NCBI RefSeq assembly: GCF_016802725.1
Contig: NC_052673.1
Coordinates: 3,416,037-3,480,036, forward strand
Length of the DNA: 64,000 bases
DNA from: Solenopsis invicta
Taxonomy: Eukaryota > Arthropoda > Insecta > Hymenoptera > Formicidae
Reading direction: 5' to 3'
Shown: in pieces, positions 9,989 to 21,419 of the stretch
Numbering within the stretch: position 1 is the stretch's first letter
Layout of the letters: the number at the start of each line of letters is the position of its first letter
Translations under genes and position numbers: made by a program
The notes under the pieces: generated by a model
What the model saw: the letters and a program-made list of their open reading frames with translations, nothing else
Told to the model about the DNA's origin: nothing
Database searches by the model: none

Positions 9989-11551
9989 CCCAATCAGCAC
10001 ACAATATTTAAAAAATGTTTTTAAAAACGTTAAAATTAATGGATTCATGCCCCTTTTTAAAATAAAACAATTTGTTTTTTAATATTGAGGTTTTTTCTTA
10101 AGAATTTCCACGCAGTCTCCCATCAAAGTTGCGACCCTGGTGAACGTTGCTTGATCTCTATGCTTGCTGCAAATTGATCCTTCGTGATCACCTGTAAACA
10201 CTTTATGCTAATACATGTATATCACTGATAGATCAGATCAATATATTATTGAACAATATGTTATTGAAAAGACGAAATATATATAATTAAAGTATATTAT
10301 TTATATAAATATATATAATTAAGTTAATTTTTTACTGTTTTCATAGATGTTATTGAAACATTTTTTTAAACAAATTTTAAAATCAATAATAATTAAAAAA
10401 TAAGTAGTTTAAATGTTAAATAAATAATAAACATAATTTTATAGAGATGAAACATAAATAAAATAATTAATATTAAATAAACATTAAATAAATATTAAAT
10501 AAACATTTAAAAAATGCTTAGTAAAATCATTTTTTCAATTAAATAATTCAGAATAATGAAAATGAAAAATAAACACCAAAACAATATGAAATAAACGTTT
10601 TTAAACGTTTATTTAAAAAAAAAATAAATAAATATTACATATTCAATAAATGTTAAATTAATGTTTTTAAAATTGTTGTTTCAAATAAAAAAATTAATGT
10701 AAAATTAAATTAAATTAATGTTAAATAAGTAATAAATTAATGTTTTTAAAAAATATTTTTTTAAATAAAAAATTAATGTGAAATAAATATTAAATTAAAG
10801 TTGAATAAATGTTAAATTAATGTTTTTAAAAAAGTTTTTTTAAATAAAAGAGTAATGTAAAATCAATATTAAATAAACGTGAAATAAACGTTAAATAAAC
10901 GAGGACTTCCGTTTCTGGTAACGAAAGTGATTGACGTGTGCGTGTGGAGAATGCGAGTGATAAGCAGGTATTAGGGGATAAGGTGAGACGTGGCGGAGTG
11001 CGAGGAGATGAAGGGAAAGGGAAGGGGCTGGTGGTAGAGGGTGAATAAGGGTAAAGGGCCGGGTTAAGAGAATAGTGAGACAGGAGGGATAGTAGGGTTG
11101 GGATGGGATTTGGAGGTTAGACGGGAGAGCAGGTTTAGAGTGTAGAGAAAGCAGAAAAGAAGGAGGGTAACGACATCGGGCGGTAGAAGTGAGAAGCAGA
11201 GCAGGAGAGAGTAAGTACAGTAGCGGGAAATTTTAAATTGGAGTAACGTTTGAGTAACCGATTTAATATCTTAATATATGATTTTATATTTTTACATTTG
11301 CTACATCTGTATAATAATTGTAAAAATAAGCTAAAAATATTATTAAACTTGTTTAAATTGTTTTCTTAGAGTAAAAGTGTGATCATCTTAAATATAAAAA
11401 GAGTCATATTTTCTAATAAATATTTTCTACAAAAAAATAGATTACTTAATTTAAAAAAAAAGAAATTTTTGTTTTTCTTTTTATTTACAATCCGACTGCA
11501 AGTAAATAAAGTCTTGAATAGGGAAAGTTGGCAGGTTAGAGGAAAGACGAG

Positions 11552-12685
11552 ATGGAGGAAGGAAAGGAAGGAAGGAAGGAGAGGGAAAGGGAAGTAGAGG
11601 AGGGGAAATGGGAGGAGAAGAGGAAGGTAGGAAGACCGAGCAAAGCAGAGGAAATAAGGGATAGAGTATATAGTCTGTCGCTGATAGATGCGTTTAAGAG
11701 AAGGGAGAAAAGGAAGGAGATAGATACATTACAAGCAGATATCTTTAAGAAAAGTATAAAGGTAATGAGATCGCCGGAAAAACAGCTAGAAAAGCAGCCG
11801 GAAAAACAGCTGGAAAAGCAAGAAGAAGGGGGGTTGAGTGAGATATTAAGGGAGGTAAGGGAGGTTTTTAAGGAAATTAAAGCGGAATTAAGAGAGATAA
11901 AGGAGGGGAAAGCAGAGATGAGGGAATGGATGGAAGATATGAGGAAAAGATTAGACAGTTTAGAGAAAAGAGTGGAAGAAATTGAGAAAGGTAGGGGAAA
12001 GGAAGAGAAAGAGGAAGGGGATGAGGAAAGGAAGGAAGAGGAAGGGGTAAAGCAGATGGAGAGAGGGAGAAAGGGAGAGATGAAGGAATTAGAAGAAAGG
12101 ATGAAGAGAATAGAATTAGAGAGGAAAAAGAGGAAAAGGGAAGAAAGGAAGAGAAATATAATCGTAAAAGGAGTGAAAGCAAAGGAAAAAGGGATAGAGG
12201 GGTTAAGAAAAGAGATAGAAGAGATAGTGGGGGCGACGGGGGCGACAGCGAGAGTGAAAGGGATAAGGAGTATAGAGAAGAAAGATAAGGAGGGAAGGGA
12301 AATGGTATGGGTAAAATTAGCGAGTGTAGGGAAGAAAATTGAAGTGATGAAAGGAAAAGCAAAGCTGAGGGAAAGAAGGGAGTGGATAGTGGATGATCTG
12401 ACAGAAAAGGAGAGAAGGATAAAGTGGTGGATAAGGAAGGAAGCGGAAAGAATAAGGAGGGAAGGTAGGAAAGTAAGAGTAGGATATATGAAGATATGGA
12501 TTGAGGAGAAATTATGGGTATGGGATGAGATTAAGGATGAGTTGAGGGAATGGCACGGAAAAGAAGTAAGAGAATGGAGGGGGGGGAGAAGGGTAGAGGT
12601 ATGGAAAAAGAGAAAGAGGATTTTTAGTAGGGTGGTGGACGGAGGGAGAGGGAGAGGGAGAAATAGAAGGAAATATAGAAAATGA
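11552..12685 (+). CDS. LINE ORF1 protein, coiled-coil, RNA-binding type
   Basis: 377 residues, uninterrupted. Residues 1-50 are basic; about 80-220 is a long Glu/Lys/Arg heptad-rich region expected to form a coiled coil (LREVREVFKEIKAELREI). About 225-345 is a more globular part (NIIVKGVKAKEKGIEGLRK, then EMVWVKLAS, KIEVMKGKAKLRERREWI), which resembles the RRM-like and C-terminal domains of LINE ORF1 proteins that coat the RNA. The start is the first ATG of the frame. The stop overlaps a downstream ATG (ATGA at 12682-12685), a spacing compatible with reinitiation for ORF2. It is intact even though ORF2 is not. Confidence 0.75.
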   Translation: MEEGKEGRKEREREVEEGKWEEKRKVGRPSKAEEIRDRVYSLSLIDAFKRREKRKEIDTLQADIFKKSIKVMRSPEKQLEKQPEKQLEKQEEGGLSEILREVREVFKEIKAELREIKEGKAEMREWMEDMRKRLDSLEKRVEEIEKGRGKEEKEEGDEERKEEEGVKQMERGRKGEMKELEERMKRIELERKKRKREERKRNIIVKGVKAKEKGIEGLRKEIEEIVGATGATARVKGIRSIEKKDKEGREMVWVKLASVGKKIEVMKGKAKLRERREWIVDDLTEKERRIKWWIRKEAERIRREGRKVRVGYMKIWIEEKLWVWDEIKDELREWHGKEVREWRGGRRVEVWKKRKRIFSRVVDGGRGRGRNRRKYRK

Positions 12686-12739
12686 GAAGCATAAGAAAAA
12701 GAGGAGGAATAAGAAAAAAGAAGATGGCAAAAAATATGA

Positions 12740-15700
12740 AAAAGCTTTTGGAATGTGGCAGGCATGGAAAACAAAGGGAAGGATTTCAGGGAGAGACTAA
12801 AAGAATGGAATGTGATGTTCCTGAATGAGACTTGGTTACAGAAAAAGAGATGGAAAAGAGTTCGAAAATGGCTGCCAAAAGGATACGTGTGGGAAGTGCA
12901 AGAGGCGGCAAGGAAGAGTAAGAAAGGGAGGGCATTGGGAGGAATGATTGTGGGGATAAGGGAAGGGATAGGGAGAGAAAAGGATGATAAGGAAAGAAAA
13001 GAGGAGGGATTACAAGCAATAAAAATAAATTTAGGGGGAGAGTGGTGGCTAATAGGAGTGTATGTAAATAGAGATTTGGAGGAAAAAATGGGAAAGCTGA
13101 GAGAATGGATGGAGGATAGAGAGGAAGGGGTGAAGGTGTTAATAGGAGGGGATTTTAATGCTAGGACGGGGAGAGAAGGGGGAAAAATAGGTGAGGTTGA
13201 AGAGGGAGGAGTAGAACAGGGAAAGAGTAACTCAAAGAATGAAAAGGTGAATAGAGAGGGAAAGAAGCTATGTGGTTATATAGGAGAATTGGGATGTTCA
13301 ATATTAAATGGAAGCGTGCAGGGGGATGAGGAGGGGGAATGGACGTATACAGGAGGGAAGAGAGGGACCGTAATAGATTATGTGATCGGGAATGAGGAGA
13401 CAAGAAGGAAGGTGGAAAAGATGAAGGTGGAGGATTGGGTAGACTCCGATCATCAGCCGATAACGATATGGGTGGTGGGAAGAGGCCGGAGGGAAGAGAG
13501 GACCGGGAAAAGGAAAGGGATAGGAAGAAGGGGGGTTTGGACGGAGAAGGAAAAAAAGAAATTTGAGGAATATCTTGGGAAGAGGGATAGTGATGGGGAG
13601 GGGGTAGGGGAGGTTTAAAGGAAAATGAAGAGAAAAGTAGAAGTGGCATTAGAGAGAGTAGAGAAGGAAGAGAAGAAGGAACGGAGAGGATGGTGGGATG
13701 AGGAATGTAGGGATAGAAAAAGAGAGGTTATGGAGGAATTAAAATGATGGAGGAGGAGAGGGAGAAAAGGGAAAAAATATAAAGAAATGAGAAAGAGGTA
13801 CAGGGAACGTTGTGAGGAGAAGAAGAAAAAGGAGAGGGAAAGATGGGAGAGGGAAATAGAAGGAATAAGATCCGAAATGGACGTGTGGAAGGTAGTGAAT
13901 AAAGGAAGGAGGAAGAGAAAGAGAGTCAGGGAAGGGATTGAAATGGGGGAGTGGGAAAAACACTTTAGAGGGGTGCTGGGGGAAGTAGATGGAGGATAAG
14001 AGGGGAGGTAATGGGGAGAGGGGTAGAGGAGGAAGAAGATATTAGTAGAGAGGAAATTGATAGGGCGATAAGGAGATTGAAGGATAGAAAAGCGGCAAGA
14101 GGGGATGGGATTACAAATGAAGTATGGAAATATGGTGGAAAAGAAATAAGTGAATGGCTGTGGGAGATATGTAATAGAGTGTGGAAGGGAAAGGAATGGC
14201 CGGAAGATTGGAGAGAAGGGATAGTGATACCGATAGTGAAAAAAGGGGAGGGGGAAAAGGTAGAAGACTATAGGGGAGTTACGCTTATGCAAACGGCGTA
14301 TAAAGTGTACGCGGCGGTTTTGGCGGAGAGATTGAGGGAAGAAGTGGAAAATAAAGGGATATTACCACCGAGTCAAACGTGGTTTAAGAGAGGGGTAGGA
14401 ACGATAGACCACATATACGTGTTAAGTTATTTAATAAATAAGAAAATAGCGGAAGCAAAAGGCAAAATAGTAGTTATGTTTGTGGATATGAAAGCAGCGT
14501 TTGACTCAGTGGATAGGGAGATACTGGTACAGACAATGAGGAGGAAGGGAGTGAGAGAGAGTCTGGTGGTGAGGTGTGAGGAAGTTTTGGAGGAGACAAT
14601 AAGTAGAGTAAAGGAGGGGTAAAGGGAGGGGGGAAACTTTTGGACAAATAGAGGAGTGAGACAGGGATGTCCGTTGAGCCCATGCATGTTCACACTACTG
14701 CTAGCGGATTTGGATGAGGAATTGCAGGAGGGTTGGGGGGGGGAGTAAAGGTGAAGGGAAGAAAAATTTATTCCCTGGCGTATGCGGATGATGTGGCGGT
14801 GGTGGCAGAGGATGAAGCAGGGATGAAAGGGTTAATAAAAACATTAGAAGGATATGTAGAACAGAAAAGATTAGAAGTAAATGTGGAGAAGACAAAAGTG
14901 ATGAGGTGTAGAAGAGGGGGTGGGAGACAGAAAAAGATAATATGGAAATGGAAAGGAAATGAAATAGAGGAAGTGAAAAGGTATAAATATCTGGGCTATA
15001 TGATTATGGCAAATGGGGGACAGAAAGAACATATAGAGGAGAGAATCAAAAAAGAAGCGGTGGTGATGAGAGAAGTATGGGGAATAGGAAAGAGGAAATT
15101 CGGAAAGGACTGGGCTAGAAGGATGTGGTTATTTGATAGGTTGGTATGGACGGTGGTTAGCTATGGGACAGAAATTTGGGGGTGGAAAGAAAGGGAAAGG
15201 GTAGAGAGGATACAGTACAGGTATTTGAAATGGGTAATAGGGGTGGGAAGGTACACACCGGAGTACATGGTAAGGGAGGAGATGCAGAGGGAAAAGTTAA
15301 GGGGAAGGGCAGGAATGAGGGCATGGAGTTGTGAAAAGAAACTGTGAGAAGGAGGAGAGGGGGAGTTGGCAAGATTGTGTTGGGAAGAGATAAGAGGTAG
15401 AGCGAAGGAGGGAAAGGTGATGGGAAAATGGGAGGAAGAAAGAAGAGGTTTCTATGAAGAAAAGAGCTGGAATATCAAGGAGATAAAAAAGTTCAGAGAA
15501 GAGGGAGGGTTAAGGGGGGAAGAGGTGGTAGCAAGAGAGAGGAGGCGGCAGGAAAAGGAAAGGTGGGAAAAAATTAGGAGCTCAAAGTTCAACAGATGGT
15601 ATAACAGAGTGAAGGGAAAGGGAGTGCCGGAGTACTTGAAGAGGGATTGGAAAGATGAAAGATGGAAAAGGATTGCGAGGTTTCGGCTAGGAGATAGTAT

Positions 15701-15905
15701 GAGAGGAGGTAGATACTGGGAAGAGAAAGATAAAAGAAAGTGTAGGATATGTGGATGGGGAGAGGAAACGTGGGAGCATATATGGGAGGAATGCACGGAT
15801 TGGGGGACGGAAAAAGAATGGCAGGTGACGGTAGGAGAGGTTTTTGGTGAGAGGGGGGAGGGAGAGGTTTGGATGAAAAAACTGGAGGAGATGTGGGAGG
15901 GATGA
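12740..15905 (+). pseudogene. LINE ORF2: APE endonuclease plus reverse transcriptase, several lesions
   Basis: The frame enters with FWNVAGMENK (about 12740) and continues as an apurinic-type endonuclease: NETWL, then GGDFNA, then the SDHQP signature near 13450. Stops interrupt at 13616-13618 and 13745-13747, after which the same frame runs to 13999. It shifts frame at about 14000 (reverse transcriptase start, DGITNEVWKYGG, FVDMKAAFDSV) to a stop at 14620-14622. GVRQGCPLSP follows, then a third frame from 14733 with YADDVAVV (catalytic YADD). A stop at 15345-15347 precedes the C-terminal part with a C-x2-C ... ETWEHIWEEC motif. At least three stops and two shifts; the enzyme cannot be made as one protein. 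Confidence 0.85.
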
Positions 15906-16559
15906 GGATGGCTGAGTATGAATGAGAGTGTGGAAGGAAGAGAGGAAAGTGTGGAAGAAAGCGGCGGAAACGGAGGTCCAAAGAATGAGTGTGGAGGTAT
16001 GAATGGATGAGTGATTTTTCTCTCTCTCTCTCGTGTATTGTAAAGGAAGCAAGGAATAAAAAAGGTTGAAACTATGTACGCGGAGCGGAAGTCCGCAATG
16101 TACTCCGCAAGGAATAAAGTACCTACTACTACTACTACTACGTTAAATAGACGTTAAATAAATGTTAAATAAATATTAAATAAATATTTTTTCTAAATCA
16201 TTATTTTAAATATTTAATTAATGTTGAATAAACATTTAATGAATGTTTAATAAATGTTTTTGTTATAATGTATTGTACAATGAAAAATTAATATTAAATA
16301 AATATTAAAAAACATTTAAAAAATATTGTGTACTGATTGGGGTACTTTTAATGCTTTATAATATATATCAATGTTTTCATTCTTTTTCTTATGATTTACA
16401 ATTAAAGATTAATAATATTATTATTTACAATATCTTTAGTAAATTAGCATTAAAAGTATTAAAAAGTACTTGAAAAAAATGCACAATGATTAGAAGTTTA
16501 TATAGTACAATATTTTTTGTAAATTTGTTAATTTAATATAATGCGGGAGGGTTTTGTTT

Positions 16560-16814
16560 AATCACGTTGCGATTGACCACAGCATGCCCTCATCACACCG
16601 TGAGGGCAGCGTGAAACGTTCTTGTGCGCTCGGCGGGATTATCATGTTACCTTCACGCCGTGAAATGTTTCATCACGCGTGATTGCACCATACGACTTTT
16701 TACGCGTACACGTGTGCGGCTATCACATTGTAAGGGCACTGTGATGCACTTTTGCACGCACAGCGTGATTATCACGTCGTGAGAATAACGTGAACTCACG
16801 AATTGTTATCTGGG
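16560..16814 (-). mobile_element. One end of a CCCAGATAACAA-type element with palindromic subterminal repeats
   Basis: The complement starts CCCAGATAACAATTCGTGAG at 16814 and continues with TCACG/CGTGA palindromes for about 250 bp. The terminal decamer pattern matches the right end at 4814 (CCCAGGTAGCAA). It cuts directly into the transposase remnant at 16815. The opposite end was not found; 16342-16559 is plain AT-rich DNA. Confidence 0.5.
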
Positions 16815-17625
16815 AATGAGGTGTCGATAGTATAGTTGCACAATACGCTCTACTTCTTTTACTCCTTCATAAGATAATGATCTTCCAGAATGAATTTCTA
16901 ATTGGATACCACTTTGATCTGAATTATAAATATTTTCAGATCCAAACTGTCCAATAAGTTGTTTTACTGTTTTCACAAAATTATCAGCTGTTTCTTGTAA
17001 ATTAACAGAATCTTCTATTGTTCTTTTAGTGACAAATTTCTTAACTTTTCTTGAAACAATTCGGTGAGATTTCTTGAATCTTGCTACCTAACTGGAAGAT
17101 GCTTTAAAAATAGGATTTAAATTTCCTATTTCTTCTTGAGCTTGTAAAGCTCACCTTTTTAAATCGATATCATGAATCATGAATCCTGATTCAACAGCTG
17201 CAGTAAATTTATCACGTGTAAATTTGGAGATGTAAGAGAATTTTTCTCTACGATTTTCACCTGATTGTAATTATTTATCCCACCGTCTTAGTAGACGTTC
17301 GGATGAAACTCTTCTAAATTTACTTTGCACTGATTGTAGAGAACGATACTTTTTTTGTTGTCACTTTTTTATTAGTGTCCCAATTCCGCCAATACTCAAC
17401 AGCTCGTCTTCTATAAGAACTATCAAAATCTGCAGTATCGTTTAAACATTGAACATGAGAATTTAAATAATCTTTATTCCATGCTTCTTCGTCATCTTCA
17501 ATTTCATAATTATGTAATTTATAAGGTTCTTCATAATCGAGATAGGTTTCTTTCGTTACTTCCAACCCTGTTACGGTACGTATGTCAGAAACACACATAT
17601 TCAAGCAACGTTGCGGCCTTCGCAT
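16815..17625 (-). pseudogene. Pogo-like DDE transposase, N-terminal half, decayed
   Basis: Reading from 17625 on the minus strand: a polar N-terminus, YRRRAVEYWRNW, a frameshift near 17350, then YRSLQSVQSKFRRVSSERLL (helix-turn-helix-like). A stop near 17274 is followed by REKFSYISKFTRDKFTAAVE, FMIHDIDLKR, two more stops, then SHRIVSRKVKKFVTKR and YNSDQSGIQLEIHSGR. The NSDQSG block carries the expected first catalytic aspartate. The frame stops at 16815 where another transposon end begins, so the rest of the catalytic domain is missing. The same family appears at 38050-40687 (TDQSG block) and probably 8223-8756. Confidence 0.72.
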
Positions 17626-18940
17626 TTTCGAGGATCATGAATCGATCTCGTGATCTATCGTTTCCTTCGGTGTGTGCGTCGTTCTTGCCGCTTCGCTGCG
17701 AAAGCTTGTGTTACCGTCCGAAAAGTCAGTCCATATATAGATCGTCTAGCATACAGATGTAATCGTTCGCAGTCTCACCCGAGTGTGTGTCGAATAGAAT
17801 GCTCCCGTGAGCTAACTATATAGAAAGTTAAGACATTGTAAACGATTGTGAAATATACAGTAAAGTTGTTCAATTTTGAAGTTGTTCAAAGTTGACAATT
17901 TTTGAGTTAAATAGTGCATCATTACTGTTTCACCCCCCTTTTTATCATTTCACGAGTCCATCTATAACGCTCGCTCCGGCACAAAAAAAACAACTTGAGT
18001 GGAGCGACAGAATCGGAGGTGTCGCTACAAACCCATTATAATGAAAAATGCTTTCCAGCAATAATTTTTGTATATTTTCTTTTAATTCTATTTCTGCTTT
18101 AATTACTAGTGTTTCTGTTAAATATATTGTACTTGTAGACACTAATAAAAGTCTAACAACATTAAACGGATTAATAATCATTTCCAAAAATTTTAAACTT
18201 CTCTTTGTAATATAGAAACAATTTAACAAATTGCACAGACGTGATTATAACAAAACTCTGCACTGACTGAACATAATGTATCTACATCAATATATTTATA
18301 CTATCTACTTGTCTTGACTGTTTATTTATCTTAAATGTACACGTAAATTAATTTAATCATGTTATTGCATGTTATATCTTACATTATTATTTATTTTAAA
18401 AATATTGTACTTTTCTAAAGTATAATGTATTGTTGAAAATGTCACGTCTGTTTACTTATCTTGAATGTACACGTAAATTAATTTAATCATGCCATTGTAT
18501 GTTATATCTTACATTATCATTTATTTTAAAAATATTATACTTTTCTAAAGTATAATGGATTGTTGAAAATATCAAGAATTTATGTATTGATGAGAAAAAC
18601 AATCTTCTAGAAGTCGCGTATGTTATATCAGAATCATATGTCATATTTTTTTGTTGAGCAATTTTGTTAAGCATTTGTTGAGCAACACAATTAACTTATA
18701 AGATATAGTATTGTTCTATGAGACACAGAATGTTTTATTGTTTATTTTTCAAGTATTCAATTTTATACAATAATTATAAAAGGATAGATTTGCCTTTAAT
18801 TTATATTTAAAGAAGAAATTAAATGTATAAGAAATAACAGGATTGATGTATGCTTTAAAAATTATTACAGTTTTATAAAATTTGAATTAAGTATATATAG
18901 TACAGACACATACACACATGTGCGCGCGTATATGTATATA
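17626..18940. other. Unassigned region
   Basis: 17640-17800 is GC-rich and may be 5' untranslated sequence of the transposase remnant. 18320-18570 contains two imperfect direct copies (about 110 bp) of a segment with CTTGACTGTTTATTTATCTT / TGTACACGTAAATTAATTTA, at about 18320-18430 and 18445-18555. No gene is supported. Confidence 0.4.
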
Positions 18941-19407
18941 CAGGGTGTTAGGTAACTACCGCCCCTGGTTTCGTGGACTGATAGATCAAGTAAAACTAAG
19001 CAGAAAAGTCTTTTACCATTTTTTAATATTTGCCATAGTTAACGAAATAAAAATTAATAAAGTCTGCGAATAAGCGCGTATCACCGCGCGCAAGGACCGC
19101 CCACCGGTCGCTGAGACGTAGGCAGCCGGGGCAGCCTTCTCCCTCCTTGCCGCGCCGCTCGCAGGCCACAGCTACTGCTGCTTTTCCCTCCTCACCGCAC
19201 CACGCCGCGCCTACAGCCACGGCTGCCTACGTCTCGGCGACCGGCGGGCGGTCCTTGCGCGCGGTGATACGTGCTTATTCGCAGACTTTATTAATTTTTA
19301 TTTCGTTAACTATGGCAAATATTAAAAAATTGTAAAGGACTTTTCTGCTCAGTTTTACTTGATCTATCAATTCACGAAACCAGGGGCGGTAGTTAACTGA
19401 CACCCTG
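18941..19407. mobile_element. Hairpin MITE, 467 bp, TA duplication
   Basis: The ends CAGGGTGTTAGGTAACTACC and the complement of GGTAGTTAACTGACACCCTG are flanked by TA (18939-18940, 19408-19409). Almost the whole element folds back on itself: arms of about 200 bp include TAGATCAAGTAAAACTAAG, TTCGCAGAC and a GC-rich GCAAGGACCGCCC part, around a short GC-rich loop. It resembles 24098-24513. No protein is encoded. Confidence 0.88.
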
Positions 19408-20363
19408 TATATGTAACCATATGTATGTATATACACATATACATATGTGTATATGTATATATGTATACATATACACATATGTATTTACATATACTCTAAT
19501 CCTACTATTTCTTTCAAATTTAATTTCTTCCATGAATAAAAGTTAAATACAATTTTATTACAAATCCATCTTTTATAATATAATTATTGCATAAAATTAA
19601 ATTCAATGTAGCTACTCACGCATATGAGCACAGGTAGCGTATAAGGAAGCGTTTATAACTAATTCTTAAAAATGGTATTTTATAAGATATTTTTATTATA
19701 TATAAATTTGGAAAAAAATAACCTTTAATTTGTCTGAAAAACATTTTTTTAAATATAAAAAGAACTGGGTGGTGGGGGTATTTTGTTAAACAAAATTTAA
19801 AAAAAATTTTTTTTTTTTTACAACTTTAGAGTACTTTTTAAACCGTATAACTTTTGTTAAAAAATTTTTTCTATCTCTTATACTTTCGATGATATTCGCC
19901 CCGAAAAAAAAATTCCGTTTTTTTTTTTTGAAGAGGTGTTTCACCCCCTAAATTTGAGGTTCCGCACATATAAAAAAATACGGGTCTTTTAAATTTTTGT
20001 GTTTAACATATTTTAAGGAGAATCGAATTGGACACTTGTGACATGCCCCTTAAGTTTGCTTGCAATGTATTGCTTTTACTTTTTTACAATTTTTTAAAAA
20101 TCGCACAAGGGGTTTTACTTTTATTACGAAGCATTTTGTGTGAAATGTGCTCTCAATCGTGTTTTAAAGCTTACAAGGGGAGGATCAGGTGAGTCACTCT
20201 GGGATTTTGATCCCAATTTTTTTAGTTACTCTGGAGACGAAAAAAAAGTTTACGTCTCCCGGCGTTTGATCAAATAGGCCTTAGTTTCAAAATAATAAAT
20301 TTGTGAAAATTGGCCATACTGCGGCGCAACGTATGAGCCTTCCCGGTAACTGTTTTCCCAACT

Positions 20364-20436
20364 AGTGCAGTCGGCTCCGTGCGTTAGGTGCTTGCTTCAC
20401 AATCGTAAGATCCGGGTTCGCTCCCGGATGTGTGCA
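20364..20436 (+). other. tRNA-like unit with pol III box motifs, left arm
   Basis: A D-arm-like stretch GGCTCCGTGCGTTAGGTGC resembles a pol III A box, and GGGTTCGCTCCC resembles a B box with one mismatch to GGTTCGANTCC. The T-arm forms a 6-bp stem ATCCGG/CCGGAT. The anticodon arm (CTTGC/GTAAG) encloses an oversized loop containing TTCACAA. A run of T follows at about 20443, as in a pol III terminator. The acceptor stem is poor, so this is a tRNA-derived sequence, not a working tRNA. Confidence 0.55.
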
Positions 20437-21008
20437 ATATATTTTTTTTTTAATAAGTGTATTTATCTTGATGATATTGATCTAGTATGCAAATTTCTAA
20501 CATAGAAAATTAAATTTAATATCACTTTCTAAACATTAATTTAAATTTAATTTGAATTCAAGTAATAATATTTGAAATAATAAATAGGTAATAATAATAA
20601 TAATATATAAGTTATTTGAAATGGATAGCATATAAAAGCAACGTATCTAAATTTTCGAATTGTTTAATTTAAATTTTAATTGGAAATAATATTAACAGTA
20701 TTTTAAAATTCTAGTTTTTAAAATAATTAATCGTAGAAGAAGAATACCAGTGTTAAATTTAAACAATTGAAAATTTAGATACGTTACCTTTATATGTTAT
20801 CCATTTCAAATAACTTATATATTATTATTACTACCTATTTATTATTTCAAATATTATTACTTGAATTCAAATATCCTTCAAATTAAATTTAAATTAATGT
20901 TTAGAAAATGATATTAAATTAAATTTTTTATTTTAGAAATTTGCATACTATATCAATATCATTAAGATAAATAAATAGACTTATTAAAAAAAAATAATAA
21001 AAAATATT

Positions 21009-21080
21009 GCACACATCCGGGAGCGAACCCGGATCTTACGATTGTGAAGCAAGCACCTAACGCACGGAGCCGATTACACT
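21009..21080 (-). other. tRNA-like unit with pol III box motifs, right arm
   Basis: This is the mirror copy of the unit at 20364-20436, with the same T-arm stem and A/B-box-like motifs, and an A-run on the plus strand (T-run on the minus) just inside. The two units point toward each other across the loop. Confidence 0.55.
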
Positions 21081-21419
21081 GGTTGGGAAAACAGTTACCG
21101 GGAAGACTCATATGGCGCGCCGCGGTATGGCCAATTTTCACAAATTTATTATTTCAAAACTAAGGCCTATTCGATCAAACGCCGGGAGACGTAAACTTTT
21201 TTTTCGTCTCCAAGATAACTAAAAAAATTGGGATCGAAATCCCAAGGTGACTCACTTGATCCTCCCCTTGTTAGTTCAGACTGCACACCACAAAGGGCGA
21301 GCTCAGATTGCACATGGACGTCCAACGGATGTCCATTGAACGTGTATTTTTGGATATTGGACATCCTTTTTTAGTACAATAGATCCGTCGAACATCTATG
21401 ACACAAGTTCGAACAGGGA

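Larger units (their letters stand above)
10902..16140 (+). mobile_element. APE-type non-LTR retrotransposon (LINE), purine-rich, ORF2 broken
   Basis: The order is 5' region (10902-11551), ORF1 (11552-12685), ORF2 with endonuclease and reverse transcriptase (about 12740-15905), 3' region, and a terminal (CTA)n tail at 16125-16140. A 14-bp duplication with one mismatch flanks it: ACGTTAAATAAACG at 10888-10901 and ACGTTAAATAGACG at 16140-16153. The tail and duplication support insertion by target-primed reverse transcription. The plus strand is almost entirely purine (G+A) over coding regions, producing long spurious frames on the other strand. 11230-11480 is AT-rich and may be foreign. I place it near the I/R1/Jockey groups without deciding. 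Confidence 0.88.
9989..16341. mobile_element. CCCAATCAGCAC-ended non-coding transposon split by a LINE
   Basis: The left end CCCAATCAGCACACAATATT (9989) is matched by the complement of the right end ATATTGTGTACTGATTGGG (to 16341), with a possible GT duplication on each side (9987-9988, 16342-16343). The element's own sequence (9989-10901 and 16140-16341) is filled with TTAAATAAACG/TTAAATAAATG repeats and poly-T tracts. These are its subterminal repeats, and no protein is encoded. The LINE at 10902-16140 sits inside one of them. The ends share an AGCAC-x2-AATATT core with the elements at 23586 and 30621. Confidence 0.7.
20174..21270. mobile_element. Foldback element with two inward-facing tRNA-like units
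   Basis: The two arms (about 20174-20690 and 20755-21270) are near-identical reverse complements. The ends are CAAGGGGAGGATCA, flanked by TTA on both sides (20171-20173, 21271-21273). Each arm contains, from outside in, a block with GGAGACGAAAAAAAAGTTTA, a tRNA-like unit with T-run, and an AT-rich inner part; the loop is about 65 bp. No protein is encoded. The terminus and TNA duplication resemble those of the large elements at 25661-29635 and 37137-41381 (CAAGGGAAGT). Confidence 0.82.
19640..21400 (-). mobile_element. Second copy of the repeat-alpha element, minus strand, split by a palindrome
   Basis: Read on the minus strand, 21400-21274 has GACATCCGTTGGACGTCCA-like repeats, then 20170-19640 has ACATGTCACAAGTGTCC-like text, GATTCTCCTT and repeat alpha. 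This is the same order as 5740-6275 on the plus strand. The palindrome at 20174-21270 interrupts it. The outer ends are not defined precisely. Confidence 0.5.

Noticed and set aside
11536..12774. A 412-codon minus-strand frame rich in Ser, Phe and Pro
   Set aside because: It is the complement of the purine-rich LINE ORF1; lack of T-A-R stops on a CT-rich strand makes long frames by chance.
20364..20436. A functional tRNA gene
   Set aside because: The anticodon loop is too long, the acceptor stem is poor, the B box has a mismatch, and it is duplicated inside a palindrome; kept only as tRNA-like.
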